Source of the DNA: JBBRVW01 sp038246545
GTDB taxonomy: Bacteria > Actinomycetota > Actinomycetes > JACCUZ01
DNA: 16,681 bases
NCBI GenBank assembly: GCA_038246545.1
Contig: JBBRVW010000059.1
Location: 1 to 16,681 of the forward strand
Reading direction: 5' to 3'
The notes beneath the pieces are model-generated. The model was not told the origin of the DNA. It saw only the letters and a program-made list of their open reading frames with translations, and ran no database searches. Below, one piece after another: positions 8,271 through 14,579 of the stretch (position 1 is its first letter; each line of letters begins with the position of its first letter). Position numbers and translations under genes: made by a program.

Positions 8271-9374
8271 ATGAGACGTCGGGGGACCCTGCTCACCGCC
8301 CTGTCCGTGTGCGCGGTGCTGGTCTCGACGGCAGCGCCCGCCACCGCCGCGGTCGGGCCGGCCGAGCGGGCCGCCGAGGCATCCTTCGCCGTCTCGGCGG
8401 GCCTGCCGGGCGGCGCGATCGCGACCTACCCGGACCGCACCCGGGTCGATCCGTACCTGAGCGGCTTCGCCGCGTGGGGGATGGCCGACCAGGCGGGCCG
8501 CACCCGCGACCGGGGCCTGCTCGCCAGCACGTGGTCCTACCTGCGCTGGTACGCCGGGGCGCAGGACGCCCAGGGCTACGTGACCGACTACTCGGTGTCC
8601 CCGGACGGCACGCTGGCGTCGACCGGCGACATGGACTCGACCGACTCCTACGCCGCCGTCTTCCTGCTGGCGGCCGAGGCCGCCTACCAGGCCACCAGCC
8701 GGGTCGAGGGCTCGGCGTCGGCCAAGAAGCGGCTCAAGGCGCTGGCCGACGGCCTCGACGGGGCGCTGCGCGCCGTCGAGTCGACCGTCAACGCCGACGG
8801 GCTGACCTGGGCCAAGCCGGGCTGGCGGGTGACGTACCTGATGGACCAGGCCGAGGTATACGCCGGGCTGGCGTCGGCCGGCCGGCTGTTCGCGGTGCTC
8901 GGCGACCGGAGCGGCGGCAACCGGGCCCGGGCGGTCTCGGCCGGCGTTGCCACCGGGGTCGAGGGGCTCTGGGACCCGGCGCGCGGCAGCTACGACTGGG
9001 CGCGGCACGAGGGTGGCGGCTCGCAGCCGGCCGACCTCACGGTGCTCTACCCGGATGCCATGGAGCAGGTGTGGGCGGTCGCCTTCGGCCTGGTCCCGAC
9101 CAGCCGGGCCACCGCGCTGCTGGCGCGGGTCAAGCAGCTGCACCCTCAGCTCTCGGACCCCGGGGCTCTCGACCAGATGGGCTGGGGCCCGGGCCCGGTG
9201 GGCTACTGGCCGATGGCGGTGGCGGCCTGGGCGCTGGTAGGTGACCGTGCTGAGGCCGACCGGCTGCTCACCGCGATCGAGTCCGCGGCCGGCACGGCAG
9301 GCCGGCCCTGGCCCTGGAGCTCCGGCGCCGCGGGACAGGTGCTCGTGGTGAGCGGCCAGCTCCTCGACCGGTGA
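8271..9374 (+). CDS. Secreted protein of unknown function, possible (alpha/alpha) barrel glycosidase-like fold
   Basis: The 367-residue product has a typical Sec signal peptide: basic MRRRG, a hydrophobic core LLTALSVCAVLVSTAAPATA and a likely cleavage near residue 27 after ATAA. The mature part is rich in Trp, Tyr and Ala and built of repeated helix-like blocks with aromatic/acidic patches, for example TWSYLRWYAG, GDMDSTDSYAAVFLLAAEAAY, MDQAEVYAGLASAGRLF, YPDAMEQVWAVAFGL and GWGPGPVGYWPMAVAAWAL. This rhythm recalls six-hairpin glycosidase-like proteins, and the GDMDSTDSYAA acidic cluster could line an active cleft, but I do not recognise the family and no catalytic pair is proven. It has its own leaderless-type promoter and lies 112 bases after coxG, so it is probably not part of that operon. 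Confidence 0.75.
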   Translation: MRRRGTLLTALSVCAVLVSTAAPATAAVGPAERAAEASFAVSAGLPGGAIATYPDRTRVDPYLSGFAAWGMADQAGRTRDRGLLASTWSYLRWYAGAQDAQGYVTDYSVSPDGTLASTGDMDSTDSYAAVFLLAAEAAYQATSRVEGSASAKKRLKALADGLDGALRAVESTVNADGLTWAKPGWRVTYLMDQAEVYAGLASAGRLFAVLGDRSGGNRARAVSAGVATGVEGLWDPARGSYDWARHEGGGSQPADLTVLYPDAMEQVWAVAFGLVPTSRATALLARVKQLHPQLSDPGALDQMGWGPGPVGYWPMAVAAWALVGDRAEADRLLTAIESAAGTAGRPWPWSSGAAGQVLVVSGQLLDR

Positions 9375-9397
9375 CGGCACTCCACGTGCCAGCCCCT

Positions 9398-9417
9398 GCC
9401 GCCGGTATCCGGGCGGC
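9398..9417. terminator. GC-rich hairpin after the secreted protein gene, candidate terminator
   Basis: GCCGCCGG (9398-9405), loop TAT, then CCGG-G-CGGC (9409-9417) form an 8-bp stem with one bulged G. It starts 23 bases after the TGA at 9374. No T-run follows, which is common for terminators in high-GC actinobacteria. Confidence 0.45.
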
Positions 9418-9501
9418 GGCTGGTGACACGTCGCGGCGCCAGCGCTGCGCCCTCGGCGAACGACCCTGGCGGCCCGCCGCGTCGGCGGCGAAGGTTCCGT
9501 C

Positions 9502-10530
9502 ATGCACCTGCTCGCGATCGGTGGCACGTCGTTCCTGGGGCGTGCGACGGTCGACGATGCGCTGGGGCGCGGCTGGCAGGTCACCACGTTCAACCGTGGC
9601 CGGAGCGGGCCGGACGCTGCGGGCGTCGAGGCGCTGCGTGGCGACCGGGACGACGACGCCGCCCTGCAGCGGCTCGCCGGCCGGCCGTTCGACGTGGTCG
9701 TCGACACGTGCGGCTTCGTCCCGCGGGTCGTCGGGAAGTCGGTGCGCGCAGTTGCCGGCGCGGGTGCGCACTACGTCTACGTGTCGAGCGTCGGTGCCAC
9801 GACGACCTGGCCCGGCGTGCCGACGCCGGAGGGCCTCGCCGGGCAGGACTGCCCGTCGGACGCCGGCCCCGACGGCGGCGACTACGGCAAGCTCAAGGCC
9901 GGCTGCGAGCGGGCCGTCACCGAGCTGATCGGCGACCGGTCCACGGTCGCCCGGGCCGGGTTGATCCTCGGCCCGCACGAGAACGTCGGCCGGCTGCCCG
10001 CCTGGCTGCTGCGCATCGCCCGGGGCGGTGAGGTGCTCGCGCCCGGCGATCCCGGCGTCGCCACCCAGCTGGTCGACGCGCGCGATCTCGCGCGGTTCAT
10101 GCTCGACTGCGGCGAGCGCCGTACCGCCGGCACCTTCAACGCCACCGCGCCGCCCGCCAGCTCGACCTACGGCGAGCTGCTCGACGCCTGCGTCGAGGTC
10201 ACCGGCAGCGGAGCGACGCTCACCTGGGTGCCCGACGACCTGCTCGTCGAGCACGAGGTCGAGCCGTGGACCGAGCTACCGCTGTGGATGCCGCCGGGGC
10301 AGGGCGGCGACGCCGTGTGGCAGGCGGCCACCGACCGCACCGAGGCGGCGGGCATGCGGATCCGGCCGCTGCGCGAGACCGTTGCCGACACCTGGACGTG
10401 GCTCGAGCCGCTGGTGAGCTCCGGGCAGGGAGCACCCCCGCTGCCGGACCGCGACTACGTGACGACCAACGGCATCGACCCCGCCAAGGAGGCCCGCATC
10501 CTCGCCGCCTGGCACGCCCGCGTCCCCTGA
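9502..10530 (+). CDS. NAD-dependent epimerase/dehydratase family protein (extended SDR)
   Basis: This 342-residue extended short-chain dehydrogenase starts directly with its Rossmann loop: IGGTSFLGR at residues 6-14. VYVSSVGA (92-99) supplies the active-site Ser and DYGKLK (127-132) the Tyr128/Lys132 pair. ARAGLILGPHEN and QLVDARDLARFML are further family motifs. The C-terminal 100 residues (LWMPPGQGGDAVW, RPLRETVADTW) form the substrate-binding part; the closing segment AKEARILAAWHARVP is usual in actinobacterial members of this group. Substrate unknown; it may be a nucleotide sugar or a small carbonyl compound. GAAGG (9490-9494) lies 7 bases before ATG 9502. It stands alone on its strand between two hairpins and ends facing the hydrolase gene. 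Confidence 0.87.
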   Translation: MHLLAIGGTSFLGRATVDDALGRGWQVTTFNRGRSGPDAAGVEALRGDRDDDAALQRLAGRPFDVVVDTCGFVPRVVGKSVRAVAGAGAHYVYVSSVGATTTWPGVPTPEGLAGQDCPSDAGPDGGDYGKLKAGCERAVTELIGDRSTVARAGLILGPHENVGRLPAWLLRIARGGEVLAPGDPGVATQLVDARDLARFMLDCGERRTAGTFNATAPPASSTYGELLDACVEVTGSGATLTWVPDDLLVEHEVEPWTELPLWMPPGQGGDAVWQAATDRTEAAGMRIRPLRETVADTWTWLEPLVSSGQGAPPLPDRDYVTTNGIDPAKEARILAAWHARVP

Positions 10531-10538
10531 CCCACACC

Positions 10539-10580
10539 TGTCAGCCGCTCGACGCCGTATACGGCGTCCTCCGGCTGACA
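10539..10580. terminator. Symmetric two-stem hairpin between convergent genes, bidirectional terminator
   Basis: TGTCAGCCG (10539-10547) pairs with CGGCTGACA (10572-10580). Inside, after a CTC on each side, is the perfect 18-bp palindrome GACGCCGTATACGGCGTC (10551-10568). The whole gives two 9-bp stems separated by a 3x3 internal loop. It fills the 52-base gap between the convergent epimerase-like and hydrolase genes and has no T-run, so it can end transcripts from both sides. Confidence 0.75.
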
Positions 10581-10582
10581 AG

Positions 10583-11308
10583 TCACAGGAGGCGGAGCAG
10601 GGTCTCGAGGTCGGCGGCGACGGCGGCCGGGTCGACGAGCATCGCGAAGTGGCCGCCGGGCCGGTCGTCGGGGCCGAGTGCCTGCCGCCAGCCCCGGTGC
10701 CCGGCCAGCCGGGCTGCGGAGTCGTAGCCCGGCGAGAGCCGCAAGAAGCCGCACGGCGCGTCCGGCCAGTCCGGCGCCACCGGGAGCGCCTCGGCGAAGA
10801 AGTCCGCCCGCCGCTCGCGCAGCCCGGCGACCAGCGCGGCCCGCACGGTGTCGTCGGGCAGCAGCAGCCGCAGGTCGTCGTCGGTCCAGTCGGGGAAGGT
10901 GCCCCCGGCCGCCAGGTGCGGGCCGACCTCGTCGGCGACGTCGGGCGCCTCGGCGCGCAGCAGGTCGAGCCGGGTGGTCGGGCGCGACGGCGGCAGCCCG
11001 GCGTCCACGAACACGTAGGCCGCGACGGGTGCCCGCGCCGCCCGGCGGGCGGCTCCCAGCAACGGCAACAGGTAGCCGGCGCCGGAGTGGCCGACGAGCA
11101 CGGCCCGGTCGTCACCGAGCTGGTCCCTCACCTGCAGCGCCGCCCGGGCGACGTAACGCGAGGCGTACGGCGGCGCGTCGTCGTCCCGGACGTCGACCAC
11201 CGCCACCCGGTGGCCGCGACCACGCAGCTCGTCGGGCAGCGCGCCCCACGCCTCCGCACCGGTGAGCGGGCTGTGGGCCAGGACCAGCGTCGCCGGGGCG
11301 GTCGTCAA
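10583..11308 (-). CDS. Alpha/beta hydrolase
   Basis: This 241-residue alpha/beta hydrolase has the N-terminal strand TLVLAHSPLTGAEAWGALPDEL, a nucleophile elbow VGHSGAGY with Ser75 (residues 72-79) and a C-terminal GGHFAML with the likely catalytic His near residue 220. The elbow is G-x-S-x-A rather than G-x-S-x-G, a small variation tolerated in the fold. The acid residue is not certain. Substrate unknown; esterase, lactonase or thioesterase-like activity is possible. I chose TTG 11308, where TTGA shares bases with the stop of a small frame from the repeat region; no ATG or GTG occurs in frame before it until deep inside the Rid gene. Upstream in-frame sequence is only the 15-bp repeat, read as Asp-Gly-Ala-Arg units. 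The gene follows the Rid-family gene and is likely co-transcribed. Confidence 0.75.
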   Translation of the reverse strand: MTTAPATLVLAHSPLTGAEAWGALPDELRGRGHRVAVVDVRDDDAPPYASRYVARAALQVRDQLGDDRAVLVGHSGAGYLLPLLGAARRAARAPVAAYVFVDAGLPPSRPTTRLDLLRAEAPDVADEVGPHLAAGGTFPDWTDDDLRLLLPDDTVRAALVAGLRERRADFFAEALPVAPDWPDAPCGFLRLSPGYDSAARLAGHRGWRQALGPDDRPGGHFAMLVDPAAVAADLETLLRLL

Positions 11309-11452
11309 CCCGACACCGTCCTCGCGGCCACCGTCATGGCTGCCACCGTCATGGCGGCCACCGTCGTCAGGGGCACCGTCGCCACGGGCACCGCCAGCCC
11401 GGGCACCGTCAGCCCGGGCACCGTCGTCACGGGCACCGTCAGCCCGGCCATG
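11303..11452 (-). repeat. Ten imperfect 15-bp tandem repeats between the Rid gene and the hydrolase
   Basis: Ten consecutive 15-bp units follow the minus-strand pattern GGTGCCCGGGCTGAC with variation. On the plus strand each reads GTCnnnnnnGGCACC or close to it. The first unit (11438-11452) contains the end and TGA stop of the Rid gene, and the last (11303-11317) runs into the hydrolase start. A unit length divisible by three keeps all frames open through the array, so changes in copy number never shift a frame. The left five units have drifted more (GTCATGGCNGCCACC type) than the right five, suggesting more recent duplication near the Rid gene. Confidence 0.85.
11305..11451 (-). CDS. Possible small ORF inside the tandem repeat, coupled to the hydrolase
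   Basis: A 48-codon frame starts at ATG 11451 inside the end of the Rid gene and stops at TGA 11305-11307, overlapping the hydrolase TTG as TTGA. It encodes a repetitive Val/Thr/Pro peptide (units like TVPGL and TVAAM) without charged residues apart from one Arg. It may be translated only to carry ribosomes across the array to the weak TTG start, or it may be the true 5' part of the hydrolase separated by a frameshift. Translation is unproven, and the repeat itself keeps frames open by chance. Confidence 0.3.
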   Translation of the reverse strand: MAGLTVPVTTVPGLTVPGLAVPVATVPLTTVAAMTVAAMTVAARTVSG

Positions 11453-11861
11453 GTCCGGGGAGCGCCACGACGGCGTCGACCTCGACCAGCAGCTCCGGCC
11501 GGACCAGCGCGGCGACCTGCACCAGGGTGCTCGCGGGGTTCGGGAGGTCGCCGAGGGCGGGCCGTAGCAGGGCGTCCCGGGCATCGCGCACGGCCTGCAC
11601 CTGACCGGCGTCGCGCACGTACCAGCCGATCTTCGCGACGTCGGCCCAGGTGGCACCGAGCGCGTCGATCACCCGCCCGAGGTTCGCCAGGCACTGCGCC
11701 GCCTGCGCGCCGACGTCGGCCCCGCCGACCAGGGCGCCGTCGGCGTCCAGCGCGACCTGCCCGGAGACGTACGCCGTGCGGCCGGTCGTGACCACGGCGT
11801 GGGAGTAGCCGGTGGCGGCGGCCAGCCCGTCAGCCGAGGTCACACGGTCCTGGGTGGGCAT
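11439..11861 (-). CDS. Rid (YjgF/YER057c/UK114) family protein lacking the RidA arginine
   Basis: This 140-residue protein has the Rid trimer fold pattern: GYSHAVVTTGRTAYVSGQVALD (18-39), AAQCLANLGRVIDALGATWADVAKIGWYV (54-82) and the C-terminal strand LLVEVDAVVALP (124-135). RidA enzymes hydrolyse reactive enamines and imines using an Arg in a PARS/PART motif. Here the aligned stretch is NPASTLVQVAAL (108-119) with Ser111 in that place, so RidA-type deaminase activity is not expected; Rid subfamilies 4 to 7 also lack the Arg and have poorly known roles. A strong AAGGAG site precedes ATG 11861, so the longer open frame to 11996, which would overlap pyrE, is not the real start. It leads the pair with the hydrolase gene and is divergent from pyrE. 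Confidence 0.85.
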   Translation of the reverse strand: MPTQDRVTSADGLAAATGYSHAVVTTGRTAYVSGQVALDADGALVGGADVGAQAAQCLANLGRVIDALGATWADVAKIGWYVRDAGQVQAVRDARDALLRPALGDLPNPASTLVQVAALVRPELLVEVDAVVALPGPWPG

Positions 11862-11866
11862 CGGTT

Positions 11867-11872
11867 CTCCTT
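11867..11872 (-). promoter_or_regulatory. Shine-Dalgarno site that fixes the Rid gene start
   Basis: Read on the minus strand this is AAGGAG, 5 bases before ATG 11861. It decides for this start over the longer frame reaching into pyrE. Confidence 0.8.
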
Positions 11873-11923
11873 GGGGACGGGTGCCGTGGCGCGGCGCCGA
11901 CGGCTCGGCGTACCGCCCTGTCC

Positions 11924-11929
11924 TAGCAT
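11924..11929 (+). promoter_or_regulatory. Leaderless-type -10 element TAGCAT for pyrE
   Basis: TAGCAT ends 8 bases before ATG 11938, with no ribosome-binding site between. The transcript should start at or within two bases of the start codon. No good -35 is visible. Confidence 0.5.
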
Positions 11930-11937
11930 CCGGTGCC

Positions 11938-12474
11938 ATGAGCGCGCGCGACGACCTCCTGGCCCAGATCACCGACAAGGCCGTGGTGCACGGCACGGTC
12001 GTCCTGTCGTCCGGGCGGGAGGCCGACTACTACGTCGACCTGCGCCGCATCACGCTGGACGCCACGGCGGCACCGCTGGTGGGCGAGGTGATGCTCGACC
12101 TGACGGCTGACCTCGACTACGACGCGGTCGGCGGCCTCACCCTCGGTGCGGACCCGGTGGCGGCGGCGATGCTGCACGCGGCGGCCGCGCGGGGTCGCCG
12201 GCTGGACGCGTTCGTGGTCCGCAAGGAGGGCAAGGCGCACGGCCTGCAGCGCCGGATAGAGGGGCCGGACGTCGCGGGCCGACGGGTCCTCGCGGTGGAG
12301 GACACCTCGACCACCGGCGGCTCGGTGCTCGCCGCGGTGCAGGCGCTGCGCGAGGCCGGCGCCGAGGTGGTCGGGGTGGCGGTCATCGTCGAGCGCGGCG
12401 CGGCCGGCAAGGTCGAGGCGGAGGGTCTCGGCTACCGCGCGGCCTACCAGCTGGCCGACCTCGGCCTGGACTGA
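11938..12474 (+). CDS. pyrE: Orotate phosphoribosyltransferase
   Basis: The 178-residue enzyme joins orotate and PRPP to give orotidine 5'-monophosphate in de novo pyrimidine synthesis. VVLSSGREADYYVDLRRITLD (near 21-41) is the family's N-terminal signature, VGGLTLGADPVAAA (63-76) the second, VVRKEGKAHGLQRRIEG (near 91-107) the flexible catalytic loop with Lys and His, and RVLAVEDTSTTGGS (near 115-128) the PRPP-binding motif with its adjacent acidic pair. The ending LADLGLD is typical of the actinobacterial form, which is about this length. Start ATG 11938 follows a TAGCAT -10 element by 8 bases, so the mRNA is probably leaderless. No other pyr gene is nearby. The next gene begins 15 bases after the stop and may be read on the same transcript. 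Confidence 0.95.
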   Translation: MSARDDLLAQITDKAVVHGTVVLSSGREADYYVDLRRITLDATAAPLVGEVMLDLTADLDYDAVGGLTLGADPVAAAMLHAAAARGRRLDAFVVRKEGKAHGLQRRIEGPDVAGRRVLAVEDTSTTGGSVLAAVQALREAGAEVVGVAVIVERGAAGKVEAEGLGYRAAYQLADLGLD

Positions 12475-12489
12475 CCGGAGCGGCTGCCG

Positions 12490-13170
12490 ATGTCCTTCCT
12501 GCTGCTCGCCGGCGTCGTCGTCGTCGCCGTCACCGTCGTGGTGGTCGGGTTCGTGCTGGAGCAGAAGCGGCGCGACCGTCTCATGCAGTTCGCCCTCAAG
12601 CGCGGCTGGCAGTACACCGGCGAGGTGCCGGCGCTCTGCGACCGGTGGCCGGGCACGCCGTTCGGCCGCGGCGACCACCCCAAGGCGCGCAGCGTCCTGT
12701 CGGGGACCGAGTCGGGCCGGCCGTTCACGGCGTTCGACTACACCTACGAGACGCACTCGAGCGACTCGAAGGGCAACCGGACCACCACGACGCACCGCTG
12801 GGCGGTGGTCGTCGTGCCGATGCAGGGTTTCCTCGGGCACGTCGAGGTGCAGCGCGAGTCCGCGCTGGACCGGATGGCCGGTGCCGTCGGCCTGTCCCGG
12901 GACATCGACCTCGAGAGCGAGGCGTTCAACCGGCGGTTCCGGGTGAGCTCGGCGTCACCGAAGCTCGCGAGCGACATCCTCACGCCCCGCACCATGCAGT
13001 ACCTGCTGGCCATGGACGCCGAGGGCTGGCGCACCTGCGGGTCGGACCTGGTCGGCTTCTCGGAGGGACGGCTGGACCCGGCCGAGGTCGTCAAGACCTG
13101 CGCCATCCTCGGGACGGTGCATGCCGGCGTACCGACCTTCGTGTGGCAGGACCACGGGGGCGCTGCCTGA
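12490..13170 (+). CDS. Membrane-anchored protein of unknown function, DUF3137-like
   Basis: This 226-residue protein has one N-terminal helix (about residues 3-23, LLLAGVVVVAVTVVVVGFVL) followed by a basic EQKRRDR and a soluble cytosolic-type domain of about 195 residues. Visible features are ALKRGWQYTG near 35, a strand-rich centre with TAFDYTYETHSSDSKGNRTTTTHRWAVVVVPM (written in two blocks around residues 79-110), FNRRFRVSSASPKLASDILTPRTMQYLL, and a closing strand. This general plan, including a phenylalanine-rich FRV followed by an alpha-helical TPRTMQYL segment, resembles DUF3137-type proteins, which often sit beside LemA, as here. No enzymatic motif is seen. GGAG (12477-12480) lies 9 bases before ATG 12490. 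Family assignment is tentative; the gene itself is clear. Confidence 0.8.
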   Translation: MSFLLLAGVVVVAVTVVVVGFVLEQKRRDRLMQFALKRGWQYTGEVPALCDRWPGTPFGRGDHPKARSVLSGTESGRPFTAFDYTYETHSSDSKGNRTTTTHRWAVVVVPMQGFLGHVEVQRESALDRMAGAVGLSRDIDLESEAFNRRFRVSSASPKLASDILTPRTMQYLLAMDAEGWRTCGSDLVGFSEGRLDPAEVVKTCAILGTVHAGVPTFVWQDHGGAA

Positions 13171-13237
13171 CCGCCCGAACCGCCTGGCCGGGTCCGGAAC
13201 CGGCAAGCCTGTGGACGTCGTGGACCACCGGGTGCGG

Positions 13238-13266
13238 CTGACAAGGGGCACCGCGGTCCCTAGGCT
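13238..13266 (+). promoter_or_regulatory. lemA promoter: -35 CTGACA, 17-bp spacer, -10 TAGGCT
   Basis: CTGACA (13238-13243) and TAGGCT (13261-13266) are separated by exactly 17 bases, the best full promoter in the window. The -10 ends 8 bases before ATG 13275, so the transcript is probably leaderless. The 104-base gap after the preceding gene shows that lemA can be expressed on its own. Confidence 0.65.
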
Positions 13267-13274
13267 CCGTGACC

Positions 13275-13835
13275 ATGACCGTCGTGTGGATCGTCCTGGC
13301 TGTGGTCGTGCTGCTCGCGATCTACGTCGTCGTCGCCTACAACCGCTTCGTCTCCCAGCGGAACCTCGTGCAGGAGTCGTGGCGTCAGATCGATGTCGAG
13401 CTCAAGCGCCGGCACGACCTGATCCCCAACCTGGTCGAGACGGTCAAGGGCTACGCCACCCACGAGCGCGAGGTCTTCGACGCCGTGACGCGCGCGCGGG
13501 CCGCCGCGGCGGCTCCCGGCTCGACACCCGCGGAGCAGGGCCGGCAGGAGGGTGCGCTCGGCCAGGCGCTCGGCCGGCTGTTCGCGGTTGCCGAGGCCTA
13601 CCCCGACCTCAAGGCGAGCACGAACTTCCTCGAGCTGCAGCGCGAGCTGTCCGAGACCGAGGACCGCATCGCGGCCGGCCGGCGGTTCTACAACGCCAAC
13701 GTCCGGGCGATGAACACCCGGGTCGAGTCGTTCCCCTCCAACCTGGTGGCCGGCTCGTTCGGCTTCCACCAGGAGGAGTACTTCGAGGTCGAGGACGCGG
13801 CGGTCCGGGCCGCCCCGACCGTCGACTTCAGCTGA
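13275..13835 (+). CDS. LemA family protein
   Basis: This 186-residue protein has a single N-terminal transmembrane helix (about 3-22) followed by the family hallmark: YNRFVSQRNLVQESWRQIDV (22-41) and then ELKRRHDLIPNLVETVKGYA (42-61), with HEREVFDAVTRARAA after it. The rest is a helical bundle (ELQRELSETEDRIAAGRRFYNANVRAMNTR) ending in a FGFHQEEYFEVED stretch. LemA proteins sit in the membrane with the domain outside or in the periplasm-like space; their role is still poorly known. ATG 13275 is preferred to GTG 13269 because the promoter -10 would end only 2 bases before the GTG. The DUF3137-like gene upstream is a known kind of neighbour. Confidence 0.92.
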   Translation: MTVVWIVLAVVVLLAIYVVVAYNRFVSQRNLVQESWRQIDVELKRRHDLIPNLVETVKGYATHEREVFDAVTRARAAAAAPGSTPAEQGRQEGALGQALGRLFAVAEAYPDLKASTNFLELQRELSETEDRIAAGRRFYNANVRAMNTRVESFPSNLVAGSFGFHQEEYFEVEDAAVRAAPTVDFS

Positions 13836-13860
13836 CCGGCCCGAGACCGGCTCGGCCCGG
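13836..13860. terminator. Hairpin between convergent lemA and DedA genes
   Basis: CCGGCCCGAG (13836-13845) and CTCGGCCCGG (13851-13860) pair over 10 positions with a single C-C mismatch and a 5-base loop. It begins directly after the lemA TGA and lies 5 bases beyond the stop of the facing DedA gene. There is no T-run. It probably ends transcription from both sides. Confidence 0.6.
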
Positions 13861-13865
13861 AGGCC

Positions 13866-14531
13866 TCAGCCGCGGTCCTCGCTCCCCGCGGGGCGCGGGC
13901 TCGACCCGCGGCGGTGCCGCAGCAGCTCGATCCCGATGGGGATGAAGGACAGGACCACGATCCCGATGAGGATCAGCTCGATGTGCGTCGCCACGAAGTC
14001 CACCTGGCCGAGGAAGTAGCCGAGGACCGTCACGCCGGCGCCCCACAGCACGCCACCCACGACGTTGTACGCGACGAACGTCCGGTAGTGCATCTTGCTG
14101 ACGCCGGCCACCACCGGGGCGAAGGTCCGCACGATCGGCACGAAGCGGGCCAGGATGATGGCCCGGCCGCCGTACCGCTCGAAGAAGCCGTAGGCCTTGT
14201 CGACGTACTCCGGGCGGAACAGCCTGGAGTCCTCCCGCTGGAACACCTTCGGCCCGGCCTGCTTGCCGATCACGTAGCCCACCTGGTCCCCGGCGATCGC
14301 CGACACCACGACGAGCACGACGACCAGCCAGAGCGGGGGGAGCAGGCTGGTCGTCGACACCAGCAGGCCGGCGGTGAACAGCAACGAGTCGCCGGGGAGG
14401 AAGAAGCCGATCAGCAGACCGGACTCCGCGAACACCGCCGCCATCGTCCCGATCATCCCGAAGGTGCGGATCAGCTGCTCGGGGTCGAGCCACGACGGGC
14501 CGAGCGCGGTGACGGTCTGCAGGGTCAGCAC
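13866..14531 (-). CDS. DedA family membrane protein (first copy)
   Basis: This 221-residue DedA/SNARE-associated family protein has AESGLLIGFFLPGDSLLF (35-52) carrying the conserved Glu36 and Asp48, SAIAGDQVGYVIG (77-89) and the helix-hairpin RYGGRAIILARFVPIVRTF (119-137) carrying Arg129 and Arg135. These acidic and basic positions match those required in Escherichia coli YqjA/YghB. DedA proteins are thought to be proton-driven flippases of lipid carriers or phospholipids, acting in envelope maintenance and polymyxin-type resistance. Two C-terminal hydrophobic stretches and a basic, Pro/Ser-rich tail complete it. GTG 14531 is preceded by TAGCCT at 6 bases, so it is probably leaderless and independently transcribed. 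Confidence 0.92.
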   Translation of the reverse strand: MLTLQTVTALGPSWLDPEQLIRTFGMIGTMAAVFAESGLLIGFFLPGDSLLFTAGLLVSTTSLLPPLWLVVVLVVVSAIAGDQVGYVIGKQAGPKVFQREDSRLFRPEYVDKAYGFFERYGGRAIILARFVPIVRTFAPVVAGVSKMHYRTFVAYNVVGGVLWGAGVTVLGYFLGQVDFVATHIELILIGIVVLSFIPIGIELLRHRRGSSPRPAGSEDRG

Positions 14532-14537
14532 CGCCCG

Positions 14538-14543
14538 AGGCTA
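14538..14543 (-). promoter_or_regulatory. Leaderless-type -10 element TAGCCT for the first DedA gene
   Basis: On the minus strand TAGCCT ends 6 bases before GTG 14531, and no ribosome-binding site intervenes. It lies in the 48-base gap after the stop of the RodZ-like gene, so the DedA gene has its own promoter. Confidence 0.55.
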
Positions 14544-14579
14544 CCCAGTGGACCTGAATCGGAACTGACCGCCGCGCGC

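Noticed and set aside
11303..11452. CRISPR array
   Set aside because: The units are 15 bp and directly adjacent with no spacers, and no cas gene is present.
10583..11656. Hydrolase start at 11656
   Set aside because: It would overlap half of the Rid gene out of frame and put a low-complexity Asp-Gly-Ala-Arg leader on the protein.
13269..13274. GTG 13269 as the lemA start
   Set aside because: The -10 element would end only 2 bases before it; ATG 13275 is at a workable distance and adds no missing family residues.
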